A stretch of DNA of 64,000 nt from Pseudomonas aylmerensis (GTDB lineage Bacteria; Pseudomonadota; Gammaproteobacteria; Pseudomonadales; Pseudomonadaceae): NCBI RefSeq assembly GCF_001702265.1, contig NZ_MAUE01000028.1:62001-126000 (forward strand), in the 5' to 3' direction. Under the pieces are notes generated by a model. That model saw only the letters and a list, made by a program, of their open reading frames with translations, searched no databases and was not told the origin of the DNA. Positions 1 to 7,291 of the stretch are shown piece after piece. The first letter of the stretch is position 1; every line of letters starts with the position of its first letter. Both the position numbers and the translations under genes were made by a program.

Positions 1-1083
1 ACCGGGGTCAAAAGCCCGATTGGCGTCAAGGTCGCGGGCACCAGCCTGATGCAGATCGATGCGGTGACCCAGGCGGTGGAGAAGGTCGCGAAAACGCTGC
101 CCGGCGTCAGTTCGGCACTGGCTGAGCGCTTGACCGGCGGGCGTTATATCGACGTGGACATCGACCGCGTGGCCGCTGCGCAATATGGGCTGAATATTGC
201 GGATGTGCAGGCGATCGTGTCCGGCGCGGTGGGCGGCGAGACCGTCGGCGAAACCGTGGAAGGCCTGGCGCGCTTCCCGATCAGCCTGCGCTATCCGAAG
301 GCATGGCGTGACTCGCTGGAGGCGCTGCGCAACCTGCCGATCTACACGCCGTTGGGCAGCCAGATCACGCTCGGCACTGTCGCGCAGGTCAAGGTGAACG
401 ATGGCCCGCCGATGCTAAAGAGCGAGAACGCGCGGCCTTCGGGCTGGGTCTACATCGACGTGCGTGACCGCGACCTGGCGTCGGTGGTCAAGGACCTGCG
501 TGCGGCAATCGACCAGCAGGTGCAACTGCAGCCGGGGATGAGCCTGAGCTACTCGGGGCAGTTCGAATTCCTCGAGCGCGCCAACCAACGCCTGAAACTG
601 GTGGTGCCGGCTACGCTGCTGATCATCTTCGTGTTGCTGTACCTGACGTTCCGGCGGATCGACGAGGCGCTCCTGATCATCGCCACCTTGCCCTTCGCGC
701 TGACCGGCGGCGTATGGTTGCTGTATGCGCTGGGCTACAACCTCTCGGTGGCTACCGGGGTGGGGTTTATCGCATTGGCGGGGGTGTCGGCGGAGTTTGG
801 CGTGATCATGCTGCTGTACCTGAAAAACGCCTGGGCCGAGCGCCAGGACCATGACCTGCTGGCCGCGATCACCGAAGGCGCGGTCATGCGCGTGCGCCCC
901 AAGGCCATGACTGTGGCGGTCATCATCGCCGGGCTATTGCCGATTCTGCTCGGCGGCGGCACCGGCAGCGAAGTCATGAGCCGCATCGCCGCGCCGATGA
1001 TCGGCGGCATGCTCACTGCGCCGTTGCTCTCGCTGTTTGTCATTCCTGCGGCGTACCGCCTGATGCGCCGAAATCAGCGATAA
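1..1083 (+). CDS. cusA: CusA-type RND heavy-metal efflux pump, C-terminal part (5' truncated by window edge)
   Basis: The frame is open from base 1, so about 360 C-terminal residues of a roughly 1050-residue inner-membrane RND transporter are present. The visible part holds the end of the periplasmic porter region and then five hydrophobic helices near residues 200-220, 225-247, 250-280, 300-322 and 328-356. This matches the last transmembrane block of RND pumps. The motif AGVSAEFGVIMLLYLKNA is typical of the copper/silver (CusA) branch rather than the multidrug branch. CusA works with a periplasmic adaptor and an outer-membrane channel, which would lie upstream. A large REPIN follows the TAA stop. 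Metal specificity cannot be proved from this fragment. Confidence 0.85.
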   Translation, partial: TGVKSPIGVKVAGTSLMQIDAVTQAVEKVAKTLPGVSSALAERLTGGRYIDVDIDRVAAAQYGLNIADVQAIVSGAVGGETVGETVEGLARFPISLRYPKAWRDSLEALRNLPIYTPLGSQITLGTVAQVKVNDGPPMLKSENARPSGWVYIDVRDRDLASVVKDLRAAIDQQVQLQPGMSLSYSGQFEFLERANQRLKLVVPATLLIIFVLLYLTFRRIDEALLIIATLPFALTGGVWLLYALGYNLSVATGVGFIALAGVSAEFGVIMLLYLKNAWAERQDHDLLAAITEGAVMRVRPKAMTVAVIIAGLLPILLGGGTGSEVMSRIAAPMIGGMLTAPLLSLFVIPAAYRLMRRNQR

Positions 1084-1131
1084 GCACACCCACTATGGCT
1101 GTGGAGCGCTGGCCGGTTGTGGGAATCGGTT

Positions 1132-1269
1132 TTGTGGCGAGCGGGCTTGCCCCGCGTTGGGCTGCGTAGCAGCCCTTATCAAGCAGAATGCGGTGTGCCA
1201 GGTTATATCTTGGTGATCCGTTTTGGGGCTGCTACGCAGCCCAACGCGGGGCAAGCCCGCTCGCCACAA
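1132..1269. repeat. REPIN: two REP sequences in inverted orientation with perfect 44-bp arms
   Basis: Positions 1132-1175 and 1226-1269 are exact reverse complements over 44 bases. The arms start TTGTGGCGAGCGGGCTTGCC and are separated by 50 bases. The inner part of each arm contains a second palindrome (GGGCTGCGTAGCAGCCC). It sits between the convergent efflux-pump and iolR genes and could fold as a very stable hairpin in either transcript. Confidence 0.9.
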
Positions 1270-1325
1270 CAGGCCCACTCACCACGACAAGCCCGGTTTC
1301 CAGCACAATCCCCGTGCCGTTGGGA

Positions 1326-2234
1326 TCAGTCATCAAACCCGACCTGTTCGTGGATCTCATCGACCTTCAATTCCAACCGGTACGCCACCGCAATAAACAA
1401 GGCCTGGCACAGGCACAAGGTGGCGCTCAACGAGCGGAACGCAAACGACGACCCCTCATTCACCAACAGTACCGCGTTCGCTCGCTTGGCCAGCGGCGAC
1501 AGGTTGCTGTCGGTGATGATCAGGGTCTTGGCCTGGTGATGCTGGGCAATGCGCAGGCAGTGCTGGGTCTCTTTGCCGTAGGGCGTGAAGCTGATCGCAA
1601 TCACCAGGTCATTGGCGCGCACGCTGCGCATCTGCTCGCGGTAACTGCCGCCCAGCCCGGAGATCAAGTGGATGCGCTTGTTGGTGTGCTGCAGGTTGTA
1701 GACCAGGTAGTCGGCGACCGCGAAGGAGCGGCGCACGCCAACCACGTAGATATTGTCGGCGTTGACCACCAGGTCCACGGCTTTCTCGAAGGCCGTGTCA
1801 TCCAGCTCCAGACCCAGGCGCTCGATGCCCGACAGCGTGGCATTCACGCATTCACGCGCCAGGTCGCCGCCGCTGGCCTTCTGCGACTTGTTGGCGATCA
1901 TGCTGCGGATGCGCTGCTGGTAGTTCTGCACCGGCGTGGTCTTGTGGGTGTAGGCCTCGCGAAACAGCGCCTGCATTTCACTGAACCCGCTGAAGCCGAA
2001 ACGCTGGGAAAACCGCACGATGGCCGACGGATGCACTTCGCATTCACGGGCGATATCACTGATGCGGTCGACCATGATCCGGTCGCTCTGCTGGCTCATG
2101 TAGCTGGCGATGCGCTTGAGCTGGCGCGGCAGGCTTTCGTATTCGTCGGTGATCAGCTGCAACAGGCGTTCGGCATTGATCGGAGGGCTGGCGATGGTTC
2201 CTTCCAGGGTGGTCTCGGGATCGGTGCGGGACAT
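1326..2234 (-). CDS. iolR: RpiR-family transcriptional regulator of inositol catabolism (IolR-type)
   Basis: This 302-residue protein has an N-terminal RpiR-type helix-turn-helix at about residues 20-95 (motif HPSAIVRFSQRFGFSGFSEMQ) and a C-terminal SIS sugar-phosphate-binding domain at about 135-265 (VGVRRSFAVADY, ISFTPYGKETQ). The frame is open further upstream, but the ATG at 2234 is preceded by AGAAGG and matches the normal family length. It is divergent from iolC, and the shared 284-bp region holds TGGAA-N6-TTCCA palindromes. RpiR-type IolR proteins of other proteobacteria repress iol genes and are released by an inositol intermediate. That it represses the genes here is inference from position and operators. 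Confidence 0.85.
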   Translation of the reverse strand: MSRTDPETTLEGTIASPPINAERLLQLITDEYESLPRQLKRIASYMSQQSDRIMVDRISDIARECEVHPSAIVRFSQRFGFSGFSEMQALFREAYTHKTTPVQNYQQRIRSMIANKSQKASGGDLARECVNATLSGIERLGLELDDTAFEKAVDLVVNADNIYVVGVRRSFAVADYLVYNLQHTNKRIHLISGLGGSYREQMRSVRANDLVIAISFTPYGKETQHCLRIAQHHQAKTLIITDSNLSPLAKRANAVLLVNEGSSFAFRSLSATLCLCQALFIAVAYRLELKVDEIHEQVGFDD

Positions 2235-2379
2235 GGGCAATCCTTCTGGCGTGTTCTTCTGATGCGCTGATGGGTGGCGCAAGTCTACAGGGTAGGCGCA
2301 AAAAAATACCCCGGCATCACGGCCCCGGTGGCTTGCTGAAACGATGCACGGGGGCTGGCGTGCCCCTATGCTGGCGTAT

Positions 2380-2424
2380 TGGAAAAAATATTCCACTAAA
2401 AATAATTATGGAATAAATATTGAT
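2380..2424. promoter_or_regulatory. Candidate IolR operator pair in the iolR-iolC intergenic region
   Basis: TGGAAAAAATATTCCA at 2380-2395 is a TGGAA-N6-TTCCA palindrome. A second, half-conserved copy TGGAATAAATATTGAT lies at 2409-2424, 29 bp further on. The second copy overlaps the -35 box proposed for iolC. The same palindrome recurs at 11439-11454 before the inositol ABC transporter genes. Confidence 0.65.
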
Positions 2425-2448
2425 TGCAGTCGCCGGACGTTCTAGTCT
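2420..2448 (+). promoter_or_regulatory. Putative sigma-70 promoter of iolC
   Basis: TTGATT (2420-2425), a 17-base spacer and TAGTCT (2443-2448). A start near 2455 would give a 5' leader of about 65 bases. The proposed operator at 2409-2424 covers the -35 box, which fits repression. Confidence 0.45.
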
Positions 2449-2518
2449 GCTCCCACCAAGAGCGTTTGCCGTCGCCACGGCGGCACAACGCAGGCTGATA
2501 AAAATAACAGGAGCCAGC

Positions 2519-4456
2519 ATGGGCCAGACTCGTTTTGCCAGTGGGCGTCAATTGGATCTGATTTGCCTCGGGCGCCTGGGCGTCGACCTCTATGCACAGC
2601 AAGTCGGTGCACGGCTTGAGGACGTGTCCAGCTTTGCCAAATACCTCGGCGGTTCCTCCGCCAACATCGCCTTCGGCACTGCCAGGCTTGGGCTCAAGTC
2701 AGCGATGCTGAGCCGGGTCGGGGACGACCACATGGGCCGCTTCCTGGTGGAATCCCTGGCCCGCGAGGGCTGCGATGTCAGCGGCATCAAGGTCGACCCG
2801 GAGCGCCTCACCGCCCTGGTGCTGCTCGGCCTCAAGGACCGCGAAACCTTCCCCCTGGTGTTCTACCGCGAAAATTGCGCCGACATGGCGTTGCGTGCCG
2901 AAGACATCAACGAAGCCTTTATCGCCTCCAGCAAGGCCCTGCTGATTACCGGTACGCATTTCTCCACCGACGGCGTCTACAAGGCCAGCATCCAGGCCCT
3001 CGACTACGCGGCCAAGCACAACGTCAAGCGCGTGCTGGATATCGACTACCGCCCGGTGCTGTGGGGCCTGGCGGGCAAGGCCGATGGCGAGACCCGGTTT
3101 GTCGCCGACCAGAATGTCAGCCAGCACGTGCAGAAAATCCTGCCGCGTTTTGACCTGATCGTCGGCACCGAAGAAGAATTCCTCATCGCCGGCGGCAGTG
3201 AAGACCTGCTCACGGCATTGCGTACCGTACGTGAACTGACCCCGGCGACCCTGGTGGTCAAGCTCGGTCCGCAGGGTTGCACGGTGATCCACGGTGCCAT
3301 CCCCGCGCGCCTGGAGGACGGTGAGATTTATCCCGGCGTGCGCGTTGAAGTGCTCAACGTGCTCGGCGCCGGCGATGCCTTTATGTCCGGCTTCCTCAGC
3401 GGTTGGCTGAAGGATGCCAGCGATGAACGCTGCAGCCAGTTGGCCAATGCCTGCGGTGGCCTGGTGGTGTCCCGGCACGCCTGCGCCCCGGCAATGCCGA
3501 CCCCGGCGGAGCTGGAATACCTGTTCAACAGCCCGGTGCCGATTACCCGCCCGGACCAGGACGTGACCCTGCAACGCCTGCACCGTGTCAGCGTGCCGCG
3601 CAAGACCTGGAAGCAGCTGTTCGTGTTTGCCTTCGACCACCGCTGGCAACTGGTGGACCTGGCGCAACGCGGTGGCCAGGACCCGAGCCGGATCAGTGAC
3701 ATCAAGCAGCTGTTTATCCAGGCCATTGAACGCGTGGAACACAAGCTTGCCGAGCAAGGTATCGAGGCCGATGTGGGCCTGCTGGCCGACCAGCGTTTCG
3801 GCCAGGACGCGCTCAACGCCGCCAGCGGCCGGGGCTGGTGGATTGCACGCCCGGTGGAAGTGCAGAACTCGCGCCCGCTGGCGTTCGAGCATGGCCGTTC
3901 GGTCGGCAGCAACCTGATTGCCTGGCCGCAGGAACAGATCATCAAGTGCCTGGTGCAATTCCACCCCGACGACGAGCCGCTGCTGCGCCTGGAACAGGAG
4001 GCGCAACTCAAGGCGGTGTACGAGGCTTCGCTGGTCAGTGGGCATGAACTGCTGCTGGAAGTCATCCCGCCCAAGGATCACCCGTCCACGTACCCGGATG
4101 TGCTCTACCGCAGCCTCAAGCGCCTGTACAACCTGGGGATCTACCCGGCGTGGTGGAAGATCGAGGCGCAGTCGGCCGCGACCTGGAAAAAGCTCGACGA
4201 ACTGATCCAGGAGCGCGACCCGTACTGCCGTGGTGTGGTGCTGCTGGGCCTGAACGCTTCGGCCGAGTTTCTCGCCGATGGCTTCCAGCAAGCCAGCCAC
4301 AGCACCACCTGCCGGGGTTTCGCCGTGGGTCGCACGATCTTCCAGGAGCCAAGCCGCGCGTGGATGGCGGGGGAGATCGACGATGAAACGCTGATCCAAC
4401 AAGTGCAGGCCACCTTCGAACAACTGATCAACGCCTGGCGCAGTGCCAGGGGCTGA
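2519..4456 (+). CDS. iolC: 5-dehydro-2-deoxygluconokinase fused to a DUF2090 aldolase-like domain
   Basis: This 645-residue protein is twice the length of a stand-alone IolC. The N-terminal half (about 1-330) is a PfkB sugar kinase: signature 1 with GGSSANIAFG near 44-53 and signature 2 with LGAGDAFMSGF near 282-292, which includes the catalytic Asp. The C-terminal half (about 355-640) is DUF2090, a TIM-barrel class I aldolase-like domain beginning with FVFAFDHRWQL. The kinase phosphorylates 5-dehydro-2-deoxygluconate. The fused domain is thought to cleave the product to dihydroxyacetone phosphate and malonate semialdehyde, which would explain why no separate iolJ is seen. The frame is open 99 bases upstream, but ATG 2519 follows AGGAG. 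An A-rich Hfq/Crc-type motif (2500-2507) abuts that site. Confidence 0.92.
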   Translation: MGQTRFASGRQLDLICLGRLGVDLYAQQVGARLEDVSSFAKYLGGSSANIAFGTARLGLKSAMLSRVGDDHMGRFLVESLAREGCDVSGIKVDPERLTALVLLGLKDRETFPLVFYRENCADMALRAEDINEAFIASSKALLITGTHFSTDGVYKASIQALDYAAKHNVKRVLDIDYRPVLWGLAGKADGETRFVADQNVSQHVQKILPRFDLIVGTEEEFLIAGGSEDLLTALRTVRELTPATLVVKLGPQGCTVIHGAIPARLEDGEIYPGVRVEVLNVLGAGDAFMSGFLSGWLKDASDERCSQLANACGGLVVSRHACAPAMPTPAELEYLFNSPVPITRPDQDVTLQRLHRVSVPRKTWKQLFVFAFDHRWQLVDLAQRGGQDPSRISDIKQLFIQAIERVEHKLAEQGIEADVGLLADQRFGQDALNAASGRGWWIARPVEVQNSRPLAFEHGRSVGSNLIAWPQEQIIKCLVQFHPDDEPLLRLEQEAQLKAVYEASLVSGHELLLEVIPPKDHPSTYPDVLYRSLKRLYNLGIYPAWWKIEAQSAATWKKLDELIQERDPYCRGVVLLGLNASAEFLADGFQQASHSTTCRGFAVGRTIFQEPSRAWMAGEIDDETLIQQVQATFEQLINAWRSARG

Positions 4457-4486
4457 ACCCAGCCGCCCATTTGAAATGCAGTCCAG

Positions 4487-4573
4487 TGTGGGGGCTGGCT
4501 GGCCTGCGAAGGCATCACCTCGGTGTATTTGAAGGCCCGAGTTGCCTGTATCGCAGGCAAGCCAGCTCCCACA
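4487..4573. repeat. REPIN between iolC and iolE
   Basis: Imperfect inverted arms (TGTGGGGGCTGGCTGGCCTG at 4487 and GCAGGCAAGCCAGCTCCCAC near 4553) form a hairpin inside the proposed iol transcript. There is no T-tract, so it is more likely a transcript-stabilising or mobile REP element than a terminator. Confidence 0.8.
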
Positions 4574-4617
4574 TTAAGCAGATCTCAGTGATACCTGAAA
4601 ATAATAAAGGTGCAGCC

Positions 4618-5511
4618 ATGCCCGCAATCCGAATTGGCATCAACCCGATCTCCTGGAGTAACGACGACCTGCCGGCCCTGGGCGGAGAAACGCCCCTGAG
4701 CACCACCCTGAGCGAAGGCAAGGACATCGGCTACGAAGGTTTTGAACTCAACGGCAAATTCCCAAAGGATGCCAAGGGCGTCGGCGATGTGCTACGCCCC
4801 TACGACCTGGCGCTGGTCTCCGGCTGGTACTCCAGCCGCCTGGCCCGCCGCTCGGTGGCCGAGGAAATCGAAGCCATCGCCGGGCATGTCGAGTTGCTCA
4901 AACTCAATGGCGCCAAGGTGCTGGTGTACGGTGAAGTCGCCGACTCGATCCAGGGCTCACGCATCCGCCTGATCGAACGCCCGCGTTTTCACAGCGAGCA
5001 GGCCTGGCAGGACTATGCCGACAAACTCACCGAGCTGGCACGCTTTACCCTGTCCCAAGGCGTGCGCCTGGCCTACCACCATCATATGGGCGCCTACGTC
5101 GAGTCCCCGGAAGACATCGACCAATTGATGCAGCGCACCGGCCCGGAAGTCGGCCTGTTGTTCGATTCGGGGCACTGCTACATGGGCGGCGGCGAACCCC
5201 TCGAGGTGCTGCGCAAGCACATCGACCGCGTCTGCCACGTGCACTTCAAGGATGTGCGCAAACCCGTGGTGCAACTGGCACGCAACCAGATGTGGAGCTT
5301 CCCCGACTGCATCGTCAACGGCACCTTCACTGTGCCCGGCGACGGTGATATCAACTTCGCGCCGTTGCTCGATGAGCTGCTGGCCGCGAAGTACGAGGGC
5401 TGGCTGGTGGTGGAGGCCGAGCAGGACCCGGCCGTGGCGCCCAGCTATATCTATGCGAAAAAGGGTTACGACACCTTGCGCGCACTTCTGAGCGAGAGGA
5501 CTGCACCATGA
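4618..5511 (+). CDS. iolE: Inosose dehydratase (2-keto-myo-inositol dehydratase)
   Basis: This 297-residue TIM-barrel protein of the AP-endonuclease-2 / xylose-isomerase fold starts MPAIRIGINPISWSNDD, a typical IolE start. It dehydrates 2-keto-myo-inositol to 3D-trihydroxycyclohexane-1,2-dione, the second step of inositol breakdown. Likely metal-binding residues are in YHHHMGAYVES (about 153-163), FDSGHCYMGG (about 182-191) and HVHFKDVR (about 205-212). ATG 4618 has an AAAGG ribosome site overlapped by an AATAATAA motif. Its stop overlaps the iolB start by ATGA, so the two are translationally coupled. Confidence 0.92.
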   Translation: MPAIRIGINPISWSNDDLPALGGETPLSTTLSEGKDIGYEGFELNGKFPKDAKGVGDVLRPYDLALVSGWYSSRLARRSVAEEIEAIAGHVELLKLNGAKVLVYGEVADSIQGSRIRLIERPRFHSEQAWQDYADKLTELARFTLSQGVRLAYHHHMGAYVESPEDIDQLMQRTGPEVGLLFDSGHCYMGGGEPLEVLRKHIDRVCHVHFKDVRKPVVQLARNQMWSFPDCIVNGTFTVPGDGDINFAPLLDELLAAKYEGWLVVEAEQDPAVAPSYIYAKKGYDTLRALLSERTAP

Positions 5512-6296
5512 GCTTGCTGGTCAAAAGCAGTAAACGCGGACAAACCATGGTTGCCCTGGAAGAGGGCCGCCTGGAGTACGTGGGCTTTGCCGCCTACCGC
5601 CTGAGCCTGGGCGAAACCCTGCCGGTCACCGCCGGCGACCAGGAGTTGTGCCTGGTGCTGCTCAGCGGGCGGGTGAACATCGAAGGCGAGGGCTTCAGCT
5701 GGCAGAACCTCGGCGATCGCCAGTCGGTGTTCGAAGACAAGTCCCCGTTCGCCGCCTACCTGCCGCCGGGCACCGACGCCCAGGTCACCGCCTTGAGCGA
5801 TGTGCAGATTGCGGTGTGCGCCGCGCCGGGTGCCAGCGGCTACACCCCGCGCCTGATCCGGCCTGAAGACTGCAAGCGCAGCGTGCGCGGCAAGGCTGCC
5901 AATACTCGCTATGTGTGCGACATCCTGCCCGACAGCGAGCCGGCCCATTCGCTGCTGGTGGTGGAAGTGCGCACGCCGTCCGGGCACTCGTCGAGCTACC
6001 CGCCGCACAAGCACGACACCGACGACCTGCCGCACCAGAGCTTCCTGGAAGAAACCTATTACCACCAGATCAACCCGCCCCAGGGCTTCGTGTTCCAGCG
6101 CGTGTACACCGACGATCGCAGCATCGACCAGGCCATGGCCGTGGAAAACAGCGACCTGGTGGTGGTGCCCAAGGGGTATCACCCGGTCAGCGTGCCGTAC
6201 GGCTATGAATCCTATTACCTGAACGTGATGGCCGGCCCCAAGCGCGCCTGGCATTTCCATAACGACCCGCAGCACAGCTGGCTGCTGGATCTCTAA
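5508..6296 (+). CDS. iolB: 5-deoxy-glucuronate isomerase
   Basis: This 262-residue protein of the KduI/IolB bicupin family isomerises 5-deoxy-glucuronate to 5-dehydro-2-deoxygluconate, the substrate of IolC. The C-terminal cupin has the expected metal-ligand region SYPPHKHDTDDLPHQ followed by EETYYHQINPPQGFVFQRVYT. The length is normal for the family. The start overlaps the iolE stop by four bases (ATGA) with GAGAGG upstream. Confidence 0.93.
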   Translation: MSLLVKSSKRGQTMVALEEGRLEYVGFAAYRLSLGETLPVTAGDQELCLVLLSGRVNIEGEGFSWQNLGDRQSVFEDKSPFAAYLPPGTDAQVTALSDVQIAVCAAPGASGYTPRLIRPEDCKRSVRGKAANTRYVCDILPDSEPAHSLLVVEVRTPSGHSSSYPPHKHDTDDLPHQSFLEETYYHQINPPQGFVFQRVYTDDRSIDQAMAVENSDLVVVPKGYHPVSVPYGYESYYLNVMAGPKRAWHFHNDPQHSWLLDL

Positions 6297-6321
6297 TCGG
6301 TTTGAGCGGAGAACAACAATA

Positions 6322-7143
6322 ATGAAGTCGCCTCTACGTTTTGCCCTCAATCGCATGGTTGCGCCCAACCTGTCCCTGCCGGATTTCATCCAGTTGGCGG
6401 CGTCCCTCAAGTGCGATGCCATCGAGATCCGCAACGACCTCAAGGGCCACGACATCGAATACGGCACCCCGGCCAGTCGCGTGCGTGAACTCTGCGCAGT
6501 GCAGGGTATCACCGTGCTGTCGATCAACGCGCTGTACCCCTTTGATGTGTGGAACGATGAGCGCCGCGCCCAGGCGATCACGCTCGCCACCTATGCCCGC
6601 GAATGCGGCGCCCAGGGCCTGGTAATGTGCCCATTGAATGAGCGCGGCGATAGCCGCAACGAGGCCCAGCGCGCTGCCGGGTTGCGCACCGCATTGAGCG
6701 AACTGGCGCCGATCCTGCGTGAGTACGGCATCCTCGGTTTTATCGAGCCGCTAGGTTTTGAAGAGTGTGCGCTGCGCCGCAAACGCGTGGCGGTGGACGC
6801 GATCCAGTCCATCGGCGGGCTGGATGTATTCCGCCTGGTGCACGACACCTTTCACCATCACCTGGCGAGCGAGCAGGAATTCTTCCCGCAGTTGACCGGC
6901 CTGGTGCATATCTCCGGGGTGGAGGATGCCGAGGCCCCGCTGAATTCGATCCGTGACGGCCACCGCGTGCTGGTGGGCGAGGGCGACATCCTCGGCAATG
7001 CGGCGCAGATCGACACCTTGCTCAGCAGCGGTTACAGCGGCTACCTGTCGTTCGAGCCGTTTGCCGAAAGCGTGCATGCATTGGCGGATATCCAACAGGC
7101 GCTGGGCGCGAGCATCGCGCACTTGCAAGGCACCCGGACCTGA
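6322..7143 (+). CDS. iolI: Inosose isomerase-like TIM-barrel protein
   Basis: This 273-residue sugar phosphate isomerase/epimerase-fold (AP2Ec) protein fits IolI, which interconverts inosose isomers and so feeds D-chiro- or scyllo-type intermediates into the pathway. Probable metal ligands are the Glu of GFIEPLGFEECALR (about 142-155), the Asp and His of LVHDTFHHHLAS (about 173-184), the His of LVHISGVED and the Glu of SFEPFAESVH. The ribosome site GGAG (6308-6311) is followed at once by AACAACAA (6312-6319). That motif is what Hfq/Crc binds in Pseudomonas, so catabolite control of this start is likely. Hydroxypyruvate isomerase is a less likely alternative. Confidence 0.8.
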   Translation: MKSPLRFALNRMVAPNLSLPDFIQLAASLKCDAIEIRNDLKGHDIEYGTPASRVRELCAVQGITVLSINALYPFDVWNDERRAQAITLATYARECGAQGLVMCPLNERGDSRNEAQRAAGLRTALSELAPILREYGILGFIEPLGFEECALRRKRVAVDAIQSIGGLDVFRLVHDTFHHHLASEQEFFPQLTGLVHISGVEDAEAPLNSIRDGHRVLVGEGDILGNAAQIDTLLSSGYSGYLSFEPFAESVHALADIQQALGASIAHLQGTRT

Positions 7144-7157
7144 CGCGGACCGAACGG

Positions 7158-7243
7158 TGGGAGCGGGTTTGCTCGCGAAGGCGGTGTATCAGTCAAGGAT
7201 TGTGTATCTGGCACACCGCATTCACGAGCAAGCCCGCTCCCAC
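7158..7243. repeat. REPIN between iolI and iolD
   Basis: Arms GTGGGAGCGGGTTTGCTCGC (7158) and CGAGCAAGCCCGCTCCCAC (ending 7243) are inverted with a short middle segment. It belongs to the same REP class as the array at 21227-21772. Confidence 0.85.
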
Positions 7244-7291
7244 ACTGGATCACTGTTGATCGACAGATTTGCATTCACACAAGGTGCGAAC

